Shown here one piece after another: positions 22,251 through 34,018 of a stretch of DNA of 64,000 bases. The notes under the pieces were generated by a model, which saw only the letters and a list, made by a program, of their open reading frames with translations, did no database searches and had not been told where the DNA came from. The translations under genes were made by a program, and so were the position numbers. The stretch's first letter is position 1; each line of letters starts with the position of its first letter. The DNA is from Orthonyx spaldingii (taxonomy: Eukaryota > Chordata > Aves > Passeriformes > Orthonychidae): contig VZTJ01004385.1 of NCBI GenBank assembly GCA_013397795.1, positions 279,882 through 343,881 on the forward strand, read 5' to 3'.

Positions 22251-25200
22251 GTTCTAGAAGACAGTGCCCAGAAATGAGGTGCTTAATAACACACATACTA
22301 ATGTGACTTCAGAGAAGGAATCAAACCATAGTTTTGGAAAGGGCCTTCTATTTATAAAGCTTCAGTCACTGAATCAAAACCAGCAACCACATCGGGTGTC
22401 TCAGAGTTCACAGTAAATACCAATACTGGGATTAACAAACACAGCTCAGATCAAATCTAAAATTCAAGTGTATTTATGCAATACTCTACGAAGTGTCAAA
22501 ACCCACCAAAATCTGAGTGCAAGGTGTTAAGGTTGGTTCAAGATGAGTAGAGAATCCCACATGCTATGGGTTGAATGTGAAACACTAGAGTGAAGTTTCC
22601 TCTCTAGAGCAGTAGGTGAAAGGATGGAGGTTTGTGATGCAGAACAGATGAAACATGAATCAGAACCAGTTCTCAGCTCAAAAGTATCAGCAGGACCATA
22701 GCTGGTAGTAATAAACAATGCTGTTGTTGACAGGCATTTTACAAAGGTTAGGGTTGATCTTCATGACCAGAAATATTTTATCTTGGCCTTGCATTTGCTG
22801 CATTTTTTTCCAAGTATTTCCCATTCCCTATTAGCCTGTGGAACACCAGAGCATCTCCAGCATCACTGAACGCCCCTTTGCCAAGTTCCAGGAATAGAAG
22901 AACAGCTACCAAGAAAAGTCGTTTTGCTGGTATTCCAACTTGCACATTGAAATGCAAAGCATTTGAGAAATAAGTCTGGGAACTTGGCTGATGCTCCTTG
23001 GGGATTACCCACCCATTCCCCATTCCCTGTTTCAAGTGGCAGGACTGAAATGGGAAGGTTTCCCGAGAAGAATAAGTTCCCTGGCTGGTTTCATACTTCT
23101 CCGTGGAAGAGTAAGGTCTCCCTGAAACGTGCATGGTCCCACATTATCTCCTGCCATCTCTGTCCCAGGCATCTGGCAGACACATCCTCCCTTCCACACA
23201 TGGACAGGGGCCTGTTTCCCATCTCGTGGGGTTGTGGTGCTGTCAGCACCCAAAGCACAAAGCAAGACACTGCTGAGCAAGGCTCCTGAGCTGCTGCTGC
23301 CTCAGCCGTGCTGGGATGCTGAAGGGCATAACATGAGACCATCTTTCAGGTCTAATTGCTACCCAGAGATCAAGAAGTGCAGTCTTATATTTGCTGGTGT
23401 TTGGCAGGAGTAACAGCAGTTTCTGGGATGGAATATTTTTGCCCTGCATTTTGCTGTAACTTAGAAGGGGAAGAGTTGTACCCCTTACAGTAGGTTTGGT
23501 TCTCTTCTGCTTCTCTTTTGAGGGCTTGGCAGGCTGGAAGCTTCAAATTTGTCTCGATAACCGAGTTTATAAATTTTGCTTCAAGTTTATCAACCGTGAG
23601 CTAAACCTGACGCCAGCCTGGGCAAAGATGTGAACCTGGGGAGTGGGTGAGCTCTGGATGTTTTTCTCTGCTCTGCTTAGACTCCTGTGGATGGATCGAG
23701 GTTATTCCTTGGGTCACAGGTTATGCAGAAGTGCCTCCAGCCTGGATGGGAAGACAGCATGTGCTGTAAAGGGGGAAAACAAACGGATGAGCTGCAGGCA
23801 GTCCCTTCAAAGCCCTGCTCTCTGTGTTCCTGGAGGAGTATCTCTGGGGCATTCAGTATCCACAGCATTGGCAGGAAAAATCCCCTTTCCATACTTTTTC
23901 TTTCTAACTTGTTCCAGAGTCCTCCCAGGGAAAGACTCTTATTTATCTCAGTGGTCCTGCTGCCCTTTCAACTTGAATAACAACACAGGCTTTTCCAGAC
24001 ACCCCTAAATAACAAAAAGGTGACCCATGGACTGAACTAATAAACATGCCCAGCCCTGTCTGAAGGATCAGACTTCAAGTCTCAGCTTCACCATCACTTT
24101 TGGTTACTCCAGGCACTTAGAATCAGGGTCCTAAATTTTTCTCCCTTACCGTTATTTCTCTGCTATGTTTAACCAGCCTCTCATTAGTCTTCATTTAGAT
24201 GTTAATTTTTCATGGGAGCTAATTTTTTTGACCCACACAAGCAATTAATGGTTATTCTTAGAGCTTGAGTGTAATGTCTTGCATGCAGCTGCCTTTGATT
24301 ACCAAGTTTCTGAGGCCCCCCTATTATTTTGCCTCCTCAGTAAAGCCTTAAAGGATGCTATAGTCACTGATAGCACAGCAAAAACTTTGGAAGTCTGGAA
24401 AAACAGAGTAGAAATAATTGTTAGGAGCTGGAGGTTTTGTTCCTGTGGCATGGTCAGTGCCTGCAGGAGCTGGAGTTCAGTGACAATGAAGTGTTGAGGT
24501 TCTGCTGATAAATCTGAAGTCCTGGTCCCCACCACCATTGCTCCTGAGTGTAAATTATTCAGCTTTTCCTTTTTCCACATTTACCAAGTGGCTGGATGGG
24601 GTTGTGGGTCTAACACATGAAACCAAGTGGCTGGAGAAGGGCAGCGCTCACCTGGATTTATTTGATGCCTGTGAGATCAGGGCATTATTTTGGAAAAAAC
24701 ATTTGGACTTATTCTTGCAGAAGTCTGGAGGAGCCTTGCTGTCTTGCAAGGCTGCCATGAAAATAATTTGCTTGAATTTTTCAGTTTGTTCATTAATTTT
24801 TCCTTAAAGCTCCTTGTCTTTAGTAAACCCTTTTATCCAACAAGGAGCAACTTGGACTTTGTTCAGGCCTGAAGTGATGGTCTTAAATTGCCCTAAACTC
24901 CTTATTCCTAAGTGAAGAAACAGAAATAAATAGGAGAATGGTCCTACATTTCTTGGGGTGAATGAAGGAGCAGCAAACACTGCCGGGGGCGACATCTGGC
25001 TCGGGTCAAGTGGTGCAGAGCTACAGATCCTGTGCAGTGTTACCTGTAATCCCACAGCTGCTTCTTTTGCTGTATGAAACAACTTTCTGAGAAGTTAAAA
25101 GAAGTCCATTTCATTACTAAAGCAAGGTTTCGAAGTTTTCTTCAGGTAAGTTACATATAGTTTGTAAAGTATAACATTTCCAACCAAATTCTGCAGAGAA

Positions 25201-25617
25201 GCTTACCTTGGTGGGTTGCATTAAAATAAGAAGGTACTTGAATCTTCACACAGGTGACGCTCTCTGAAGAACGGGTTGGAAACTTTGCTGCTGCAATGGT
25301 TCTCAAATGGTTCAATGGTTGCCAAAACCCAACAAAAAGTTTAAGAAAAGATACTTTTAATTTTTAAAACAAAAAGTAGAAAAATGTTAAGGTAAAGGAT
25401 TTTTGTTTTTTAATTTTCTTCTGAAGTTTTCATAGGAAAGAAATAATTTCATGAGTAGTTCCAGCTTTAAAAGTGTCTTGTTTGATGAGTGGAGAATACA
25501 GCAAGCTAAGGATTTTGGTTTGGTTGGTTTCTTTCAAGCAGGCCCATGTTGACAGAGATTAACACTGAATAGAGATGAACAGAGATTCTCTGATCCATGC
25601 ACAGATTTGATAGATAA
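22251..25617. other. Single-copy non-coding DNA
   Basis: More than 3 kb without a recognised repeat. Overlapping frames on both strands at 22778-23449 and 23643-24008 (up to 121 codons) look like chance. A consensus-like donor CAG/GTAAGT lies at 25143-25151 without a supporting frame. The segment 24080-24180 has faint resemblance to a MIR but is not called. Confidence 0.5.
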
Positions 25618-25698
25618 AACTTCCCTGCCCATAGCAGGAGAGTTGGAACCAGATGGTCTTTAAGGTCCCTCCCAACCCCAACCATTCTGTGATTCCAT
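25618..25698 (+). mobile_element. CR1 LINE 3'-end fragment, plus strand
   Basis: Forward CR1 terminus: CCCTGCCCATAGCAGGAGAG, TTGGAACCAGATGGTCTTTA, AGGTCCCTCCCAACCCCAAC, and the end CATTCTGTGATTCCATG. It carries an antisense match to the first class (GGGTTGGAAGGGACCTTAAA). About 80 bases survive. Confidence 0.92.
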
Positions 25699-28213
25699 GT
25701 GACTTTAGCCACCAAAGAGCTTAAAACTCCCAAACAGTTTTTTTCAACTATAGAAAGCCAAATGTATTTTTTTAAACCCAGATATTTTAAGTGTCTATAA
25801 GCCAGCACACAGCTGTTGATTTTAACTTCAGGGGTGTATCCTAGTGTTTAAAACAGTCATGTTACCGTCCCCAGCCTGGGAGCAGTTGCACATAGGAGTG
25901 GTGTGGGCTCTTTGGTACTATCCACTGGAAGCAGAATCAAAGGTTGCTTGGTTCCTGCTCTCTGCTCACGTGTCTGCACACATGAGGCACATCCCAGAGG
26001 GAGCAGAAGGGCCACCTGCAGTGTGTCCCTCTCAGCTGAGCTTTCTGCAAATACTTGCATGTTTTGAGTCACCCTGCCCAGGGGGTTGAATGTTTTCACT
26101 CTACCTATACCGTATTTTCTGTTTTTCAGAAGAGGGGCAGTTTCTTGCTCTGCAGCAGGCTCAACATCACAGATTTTAGCAGGGCCTCTAGGTGCTACCA
26201 AACTGCAGATATTAAGAACAGTTTGCAGGCCTGGGCACCAAAGTTTGTTACAACACTTATTTATTACCACTCTCATATAACTCGTTCATAGTAAACAATG
26301 CAGGTTTTATTATGTGTAAGTAATAGGAGACCTTTGCTTTTTCCACTAACAAACATGCCATGGGTAATTATTCCTGTATTAAAACGACATGTGGACATAT
26401 TTGTGACATGCAACAGTTCCATAGCTTTGAAGAGAAGTATTATTCCAAACAAGGTTAGCCACCATTTATTTTGAGGGGCTCTTGCATTTCTGTGTTGGAA
26501 GCACTTTGCGGCTTTCCTTGTCTATTTGATAATCATTAACATGTTCCGTCGTTAACCTTCAAGCAGCTTTGCTTGAAACTTTATATGCAGCTTCTCAAAC
26601 ATTTGCCTTGCATTGCAGACTGTGGTTTGCTGGGGCTGTTTTTATGATCGCTCGTGGTAAAATCAGGAAGATGAAAAATGGGTGTGTATTTGAAGAGCAG
26701 CGTATCCAGCTTTCTAGGTCTTAAATTAGAGTGATGAGCATAAACACTGCAAACAGAGCTTTTTCAACTCGATTGCAATTATATTTGAAATTACCTACAA
26801 TTACCAGTAACCATCTCAAAGCTAGAAATTAACTTTGTAGGCTTTGCTCCAGATGGATCAGCTGTTAAACGTGCTGTCCCGTGCAGCTGAATGGAGGGGA
26901 GGAAAGACGGTGAGGAGGCGTCGGAATGGCAACTGTGCTGTCTTCCAGCTGAAGCAGAGCTTGTGCACGTTTTTCCCCCTGAAACAAACCCATATGGCAC
27001 TTCTTGAGACATGGTTTGGGAAGCTGTGGCTTTGCTGTCCCCTTGCTTGGGTCTAGCAGAGAGTCCTCCCTTCCTACGTGGAGCGTGGTGGGCTGTGCCG
27101 GCGGAGAGCACGCTCTCCATGTCTCCTTCCCTCGGTCAAGCCATGAGCAAAAGGTTACGTTTATGGCAGCTCCACTTGCTGCCTGATCAGCTAGAAAACA
27201 GTATTTTCTTATTCTTTCTCTGCCTGATGATTTCATGCTGTTATTTCTTCAACTGATCTCTTCATAACTCATTCAGATAACTCTATTCCAATTTCTTCCA
27301 CAGTGTCTGTGGCCAGGGAAGTTCAGACTCTTCTCCCTCTTCTTCCAGAATCATGGCACAAAGATGTTGCCATGACTCTGTAGCCATATCTAACCTCACT
27401 GATTTTTGGCTGGTGGAGCTGAGGGAGGTATTTTGCCCAAAGCATCTCAGAAATGCTTGTGATTTCAGTTTCCAACATGACTCTGAGCCGGGGAATGAGA
27501 ACGTGCCAGGACTGTCAGTGACAGCTTTAGAAATGGATTGTTTGCATAAACTTGAAAACAGTACAAGCATAAATGTATTTCCTTTGTTTAACTTTCCACT
27601 CTTGTTTACTCATCTCTGCTTCTAAAAGGCTTTGCAAGTAAACTCTGCAAATCTTTAAGTTTTGCAGACATTAATGGGGGCTGGGAGTTCTGGGATGGCT
27701 CCTTGGCCCTGGAGCTGAGGTGCAGAGCAGGGACATAAAGCTCTGATCCACGAGCCATCTGAACCAGCAGGATGATTTTTACTTACTTTGCCTCTGTGCT
27801 GGGAAGTGATGTCTGAAAAGCTGAGGGAGCCTCCATGTGCTTCAGGGCTGTGTGGGCAATGCAGAAAGTGACCTGGAAAATCAGGCAGGGTCAGGATTGC
27901 CTCAGTACAGCTGAGGAAAATAGAGGCTCCTATGGACTGAAATGTTCCTTGCTGAAGAAAAACTACTTAGGCTGTGAGTTTTAGAGGGAAATAACTGGGT
28001 TTTAGTCCTGTGTTTTTCAGTATCACTGCAGTGAAATCCTGGTCTATGAGCATTGGAGAGAGGGGAGAGGAGCTTCAACTATACAGTGATGAAAATCCAG
28101 GTTTCTTGTTGCCTTTCAGAATAAAATTGCTTCTCCCCTGGATTTATCTAGTTAATCATCTTTTTAAAGCCATGCATGTACCTCTGTACTGTCCTTGTTC
28201 TGCATGGATTTAA
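25699..28213. other. Single-copy non-coding DNA
   Basis: AT-rich at 26280-26830, then GC-richer around 26870-27190, where frames on both strands overlap (up to 139 codons at 25857-26276 and 123 codons at 26865-27236). No family is recognised in any of them and no repeat is seen. Confidence 0.5.
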
Positions 28214-28556
28214 ACTGGATGTCCAGAGAAAGGAACAGAGCTGGGGAAGGGTCTGGAGCCCCAGGAGCAGCTGAGGGAGCTGGGAAAGGGGCTCAGCCTG
28301 GAGAAAAGAAGGCTCGGGGTGAACCTTCTGGCTCTGCACAACTCCCTGACAGGAGGGGGCAGCCAGGTGGTTATTAGGAAAAAATTCATCACTAAAAGGG
28401 TGATCAGGCATTGGAACAGGCTGAGTCCCCATCCTTTGGAGGGATTTCAAAGCCATGTGGATGTGGCACTTGGGGACGTGGTGGCTTTGCCAATGCTGGG
28501 GGATGGTTGCACTTGGTGGTCCTAGAGGGCTCTTCCAGCCTCACTGATTCTATGTA
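28214..28556 (+). mobile_element. CR1 LINE fragment with internal deletion, plus strand
   Basis: Forward CR1 copy. The left part holds GTCCAGAGAAAGGAACAGAG, GAAGGGTCTGGAGCCCCAGG, GCTCAGCCTGGAGAAAAGAA and CAACTCCCTGACAGGAGGGG. At about 28370 the sequence jumps from GCAGCCAGGTGG to TTATTAGGAAAAAATTCATC, skipping roughly 100 bases found in typical copies. It then continues through GGAGGGATTTCAAAGCCATG and GGGCTCTTCCAGCCTCACTG to the terminus. The deletion is inferred from the remembered order of CR1 blocks; the copy at 42589 retains the missing part. Confidence 0.92.
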
Positions 28557-30353
28557 TGCAGGTGTTGGAGGATGACATTTTACTGCCTACTGGAGCCACC
28601 AGCTTTCTCCTTGACTCTTACAACAGAACACCACAAACCCTTTGTCTTTCCACAAGGAAACGGAGGACCAGGACAACACACAAAACTCTTGCTTTGGAGC
28701 TCCCAGGGAAGGGCTGACATCCCCTCCCATAGTTACACACATCACTGGTCCTGGGGCATTTATCTCCTGTGGTTGGTGCTCACCTGTGGGAGGAAGGCTC
28801 AAAGCTCAGGCAGAGTGTGGGGTATGCTGAGCAGCCTCCGTGTCTTGCAGGGCTTTCAAAGCCAGGGCAGACCCGAGGCAGCTGTAAATGGGCTCTGGAG
28901 CACAGAGAACGGTGCTTTATAGCTGGTGCCTCTTTTGGGGACTTGCAGACTGCTCCTCAGGGGTCTCTAAAAGTTAACAGGGAAAATGGTCAGAAGGCTC
29001 AGATGGGCTCTGCAGGGGTCCAGGCTGGCGCTGGAATGTTCACAGGATTTCTGCAGGTCTGGCATGCTGGCTGTGGCTTGCTCAGAAAAAAGATCTGCTC
29101 TTGCAGTGCAGGCTCTGAAGCTATTTGTGAACATAAAGAGCTGCTTTTTTGGCACAAGTGAATGGAGCCTGCATGAACTTTGGCATGACCAAGTCCTCCA
29201 AGCACAAGCACGTGTGTGATGTGTCACAGAGTCTTGTGTTAAGTGAGCAAGAAGCTGCAGCATGACAGTGTGAGGTCACTGTTTTTAGTCTGATTTCCTG
29301 AAGGGAGAGAAAGGTTAATGCAGCCATACTCTGTGTGACTGTTTGGGTATGTGTGCCCCTGTCCCTGCTTTTTGCCCCCATCACTCTCTGTCCATAGCCC
29401 AGTTTCACTCACATCTAAGAGAATCTCAAAAATATTCCGTTTTAACAAGTTTTTATGCAATTATATGGCCAGACTTTAGAGAGAGTTCTAATTCCTCCTC
29501 CCAGCAAAGGCAAAACTAAACTCAACCCTTGCTAGACTAGAAGATGGCAGAGAGCAGGAAAGCAGGAAAAGGTTAGAACATGCGGTAATCTAAGTGGGTA
29601 CCAGAGAATCCACCCTTCAATTAGAGATAATTTTATGTGGCTTCTCTAGTGTTCAGCACTGTGGGTGATAATTTATCAAAATAATCCCTGCCCTCTTCTG
29701 ACTGACACATTTTGACACCACACACCTTACAAAACAGCAAATATCATTTTTACTTTTCTCTTTTAAAGCTGGCAGAGATGCCAACAGTCCCTTTTCCAGA
29801 CAAAAACTCTGGAGTAGGATATGAACCCAGTGCCTTCAACAAGGCAAGAAGGATTTTACACAGCTGTTACGTCTGTGGTAACCCTGAACCTTTTCCTTGT
29901 CTCCTGTACTGTGGAGCTGGGGTACATGGCACAGGGAATATGCACATTTTGGTGGGCTTCAAACCTTGTCAGATGTGTATTAGCACTGTCAGGTGCATAA
30001 AATTGTTTCGTGTAACAGTGTGGTTGTTGCAGTTTTGCCTAATCCTGCATCCTTTTTGTTCCTGTATGTCACTACCACCACCTGCTCCGAAAGCTGCACA
30101 CTGGGTGAAGCCTCCACACTGGGTCACCCAGTGGTCATATGGGACAGCCTAGGAAGTCATGAAAACCCTTCTTGCTCCCCAGGGTTGCTTTTTTTCTCCA
30201 TTAGATTCCAAATGCAAAGGGAAGAGCTAATTCTCAGCTTGAATTGTGCCTATCATGGTAAAAAGCTGGGTTGCTATCACTGCTGGTGCAGGATGACTGA
30301 ATTGAAAGTGCTTTTCTTGAGCTGCCTGGTGGGTCCACATTTCAGCTTTGTTC
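28557..30353. other. Single-copy non-coding DNA
   Basis: Moderate GC content at 28560-29260, with many overlapping frames on both strands (up to 130 codons at 28769-29161). 29712-30152 is a 146-codon plus frame with no recognisable domain. No repeat seen. Confidence 0.5.
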
Positions 30354-30410
30354 AGTAAAGCACTTAAGCATGTGCTTAAAATTAAGTGTGCTGCTGACTG
30401 GAGGGCTTGG
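30354..30410. repeat. Arm of an old palindromic element
   Basis: AGTAAAGCACTTAAGCATGT followed by GCTTAAAATTAAGTGTGCTG matches the arm I recall from an old palindromic repeat of turtles, crocodiles and birds ('aagcacttaagcacatgcttaacttt'). The core CTTAAGCATGTGCTTAA is itself nearly self-complementary. Only one arm is present. Compare 35262 and 51786. Confidence 0.45.
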
Positions 30411-32089
30411 ACAATAAATATGCTACTGGAAAAGTCTCTGGACCATACATTTATTAGTCTGTCTAAAAGCCCTGTTATTTCTTCTTCACTTCTGAAGTAA
30501 ATCACGTCTTTCAAAAGCCACAGTTGTGGGTAAATGTCTGATTCTGATCGGCGTTGCATATTGCAGCTATTGCTGATTTTAAATAAACTTATAGATGCTC
30601 AGTGTATCCGCAAATGAGACCCAGCTTGGCTCCTCTCAGTGGTTTGGTGTTTTTTGAGAAATCTGTCTTTGAACTACCCATCTGCAGGCTTTTTCTTTTT
30701 ACTGTCTGTGTGGCCATCCTGCAATTACCTGTGGGTTTATGATCCTTCTCTAGAGAACAAGTTGGTTGAACGATAAAGATGGGGGTGATAAACTGGGGCA
30801 GGGTATGATATCAGTTACAAGTGTCACGTGAGGGTCCCTCCAGATTTACACTGCTGCTGCTTTGCTCTGGATCGGGCCCCAAGATTTGCCATAAATGGCC
30901 ATTTCAACAATTTTGGAGTTATGTCTGTTGAATAAAAATGTGCCATTGAGGCTTGAGGGCCTTTGTGACTGCAGTGAAGACAGACTGGAGAGAGCAACTC
31001 CTTGGCAAAGTCAGTGTAAGGTAAATCTGTGGGAGTGGGAGGAAGAAACTAAACCATGTTTTGAAAGGGTTTATGGCTGGCAATTTATTTCCTTAACCCC
31101 TGGTTCAGTGCTGGGCAACAGTAAACAGTGAAATTTAGTCTCATACTTGCCTCTGAAATGAATTGACCATGCAAAGAAAGGTTGTAACTCCCCAAAGCAG
31201 CAAAAGATTTTGGGAACCTGCTTGAAATGCTCTGAAAGGGTTGGGGAAGTTGAGGTGTGTGCTTAAGCCTTCTTGGAAAACTGAATTTCTCTGAGATGGA
31301 GGAAGAACTGATCTCTAAATCATTGTTTGCTTTTTCATAAATCCCACCTCTGATTATTTCCATCTGGGGTCACATGTTCAGTTCTATGAAAGCACTGAAA
31401 AATAAACAAGTAGAGATGAATTCAGGAGCTGAAGTGAGCACAGGAAAGTCAATGAGAATCAGTGGTGCTGCTCAAATCTAAAGTCAGTGCAGAGCTGGGC
31501 CTTAAATCAGCTATTTTTAGCAGTTAGCAGAGCAAGAGCACAATCAGTCTATATTTACATCAGATAATATTTGTGTTTAGTGTGTAATTACCATCGACCC
31601 TTTTTACACATATAATTAACAGTTTGCCATCGCATCCCGCTGGGTTGACATCTGTAGGATTCAAAAAGGGCTCAGGATCTCCAAAGAGTGTTTTTGTTTC
31701 AGGTTAGACGTGGTCTGATTGTCTAAATTAAAGACATGTCAAACCACATGAAAAGTTCAGGACAGAAGGTAACCACACAGGACGTGGCATGTGGGCCAGG
31801 TAATCATAGTGGTGGAAAGAACGGCCACACTTGTGAGGAGCCTCTCCTCTACAGACTTTGGAAAAAAAAAGTTCCTTTTTTGTTTTTAGTAGGAAATAAA
31901 AATTAGTAAATGCAACCCCTGGCTGCAAGGAAGCCCAAATAAAGCAAACCAGATGTTCATTAGCTAATCACTTGCAATTTTTTCCCCCTCTTGTTCTTCA
32001 TGGAGGAAAAGAAAATTGAGCATGTGGGAACTTGCCTGTTGAGAAAACATTTGGATCTTCAGTCATTTATCTGTTTCACCTCTGACTCG
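30411..32089. other. AT-rich single-copy DNA
   Basis: No gene or firm repeat. The stretch 30825-30882, with CCAGATTTACACTGCTGCTG and TGGATCGGGCCCC, loosely resembles another member of the old repeat set seen at 36706 but is not called. 31530-31660 is very AT-rich, with TGTAATTACC and ATATAATTAAC words. Confidence 0.5.
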
Positions 32090-32276
32090 GTTCAGGCCCC
32101 CGTTAAAAGGCTGGCAGGGTGCTATCAGAGAGAAAGGTCAGCGGGGATCACTGCAGATGCTTTTCAGCTGGGGCGACCCTCGAGGCGATCCCAGCTCTCG
32201 CGGGCGTGGAGAGTCGGCTCAAAACAAAACAGCAAACCAACCACAAGCCCAGCGAGTGCGGCGGGGCTTTGAACTC
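32090..32276. promoter_or_regulatory. Isolated CpG-dense patch
   Basis: About 13 CpG dinucleotides are counted in roughly 190 bases (for example CTCGAGGCGATCC, CTCTCGCGGGCGTGG and AGCGAGTGCGGCGGGG), within DNA that otherwise has very few. No CR1 or SINE landmark explains it. An unmethylated regulatory element or a minor promoter would keep CpG in this way, but a recent GC-rich insertion could too. It is far shorter than a typical CpG island. Confidence 0.45.
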
Positions 32277-32571
32277 CATCACTTGTGTTTGCCTTATTCC
32301 TAAATTGCAGTGTCATTTCTGTACAGTGCTCGTTATAATCACATCCATGCAGCAGGAAGTGTGTTTATTACACCGAATACCAACGAATCCTGAATGGCGA
32401 GCTGCTTGTTTCCCAGTGTTATCAAAGGAAAGCAACATAACCTTTATTCTCTTTGGACTGATGTAATTTTATTTTCCCTGCCTAAGACGAGACAGAAATA
32501 GGCACAAGTTTGTGCTGCGTTTGGTGGATTTTATCAATAATAGAATGCTAATACATAAAGCCATCTATGTG
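32277..32571. other. Single-copy DNA between CpG patch and CR1
   Basis: AT-rich sequence without a recognised feature. Confidence 0.45.
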
Positions 32572-32662
32572 CATAGGCATCATAGGAAAACCCCTCTGAG
32601 ATCACCAATCTCAACTCAAGCCAGCACCACCACCAAGTTCACCACTAAAAAATGTCTTCCAG
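32572..32662 (-). mobile_element. Diverged CR1 LINE 3' fragment, minus strand
   Basis: Inverted CR1 end, recognisable from AGGCATCATAGGAAAACCCC, TGAGATCACCAATCTCAACT, and CACCAAGTTCACCACTAAAA. It is the same class as 19421 but carries more changes, so it is probably older. Confidence 0.8.
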
Positions 32663-32888
32663 CCTCTCTGGAACAGTGTTACTCCATTAGGAAAGATTAC
32701 AGTAATTTCAGTACTTGCTTAATGCTTTAGCAATGTTAATTTAACAGTATTAATTTTAATGTACAATGACCTAACAGCTTTTAGGAACCTGACACTGCTC
32801 AGTAGTTGGGCAGGTGTAAGACCTTGCCTAGGAGCAAGCTGAGCCGTCCTCAGCGTATCTTGGTTGTCATATGACAACTTGCTCACTA
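32663..32888. other. Single-copy spacer
   Basis: AT-rich spacer between two minus-strand CR1 pieces. Nothing recognised. Confidence 0.45.
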
Positions 32889-32947
32889 CAGAACCCTAGA
32901 ATGGTTTGGCTTTCACCTTCCACTAGACCAGGTTGCTCAGGGCCCCT
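32889..32947 (-). mobile_element. CR1 LINE fragment with internal deletion, minus strand
   Basis: GAACCCTAGAATGGTTTGGC is joined directly to CACCTTCCACTAGACCAGGT and TGCTCAGGGCCCC. In complete copies about 50 bases lie between these blocks, so this copy has lost them. DNA after 32947 may be decayed CR1 (GATGAAGAACCTTTTCCTAA at 33020-33039) but is not certain. Confidence 0.75.
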
Positions 32948-33079
32948 TTGAGTTGATTTACTTGGAAGACTTGGTCTGGGAGAGTTCAAACAGTCCTCTG
33001 CAAGGGTGAGACTTTATTTGGATGAAGAACCTTTTCCTAATAATTTGCTGTTGTGCTGTTTACATGTTTAACACATAAA

Positions 33080-34018
33080 CTGGAGATTGAAGAAGTATGG
33101 CTCAGATGAACTGCCTGAGCGACAAGTAGCATGGGAAAGTGTCTGGCTGGGTATGAGTGGAGTGCTAAAAGGACTTTTCTTGGGGATGGATCTTACTTAA
33201 TATTTTCATGACTGACCTTGGCACAAAACATAGCATCTTGCTGGAGTCTGCTGATGACACAGACTTGGGAGACGTGCCATGCAGAGAGAACTGGATGACC
33301 CTGAAGATTGGAATAATAGCAAAGAGATGAAATCCAGTACTGAAAAATGCAAAGTCATGACTTTAGGGAGTAATAAGAATTTCTACTGTAGAGACTCGTC
33401 ATCTGTAGATGACAAAGGAGAAAAATGTGTGGATAATTCATGGGATGGGCTCTGAAAAAGGTATGCACACCTTCATATATCCCAGGAGTCATTTCTTCCA
33501 GGAGAAAGTAAATATGCCGGGGACTGGGGCATCCTATGGATCATTCTGGTCCTCATGTTCCTGAGGTATGAGTTTGACCTGGGCTGTGTACAGAAATAGA
33601 TGGTGGAGATGTTGGGAGGGAAGAGCTTGTCTTTTGAGAAAGGAATGAAAGAGATAAATTTTTAACCCAGAAAATGAAAGCTGAGAAGGGTGATGGCTGC
33701 ACATCTAAACATCAGGATGGTAAACATCAGAGAGGAAAATAAGCCATGTAAGGTATAGAAAACGAGGCTAAATGAGTACAAATTGTAGATTGGATGTCAG
33801 GAAACATTTCTTCACTGAAAGGGTGGTCAGGCATTGGCACAGGCTGCCCAGGGCAGTGGTGGAGTCACCATCCTTGGAGGGATTTAACAGCCATGTGGAT
33901 GTGGCACTTGGGGACATGGGTCACTGGTGGCCTTGGCAGTGCTGGGAGAACGATTGGACTTGATGATCTTAGAGGGCTTTTTCAACCCAAGTGATTCCGT
34001 TCTCTGATTCTCTGATTG
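33080..34018 (+). mobile_element. Old CR1 LINE, about 0.9 kb, with end of reverse-transcriptase frame
   Basis: The longest transposon piece in the window. The 5' half is decayed ORF2: around 33184-33270 the text can be read as a 'LGTKHSILLESADDTDLGD' stretch, which includes the ADDT motif of the LINE reverse transcriptase catalytic site. The 3' half is typical CR1 tail: GGATGTCAGGAAACATTTCT, GGCACAGGCTGCCCAGGGCA, GGAGGGATTTAACAGCCATG, GATGATCTTAGAGGGC, ending in the CTCTGATTCTCTGATT repeat. Stops and frameshifts make ORF2 non-functional. The left edge is approximate. Confidence 0.88.

Noticed and set aside
24080..24180. Possible MIR-like SINE
   Set aside because: Only a few words (AAGTCTCAGCTTCACCATCA) fit and the order beyond them is not convincing.
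25143..25151. Consensus splice-donor CAGGTAAGT
   Set aside because: Single donor-like words occur every few kilobases by chance, and no matching acceptor or frame was seen. The same applies to 50648 and 59036.
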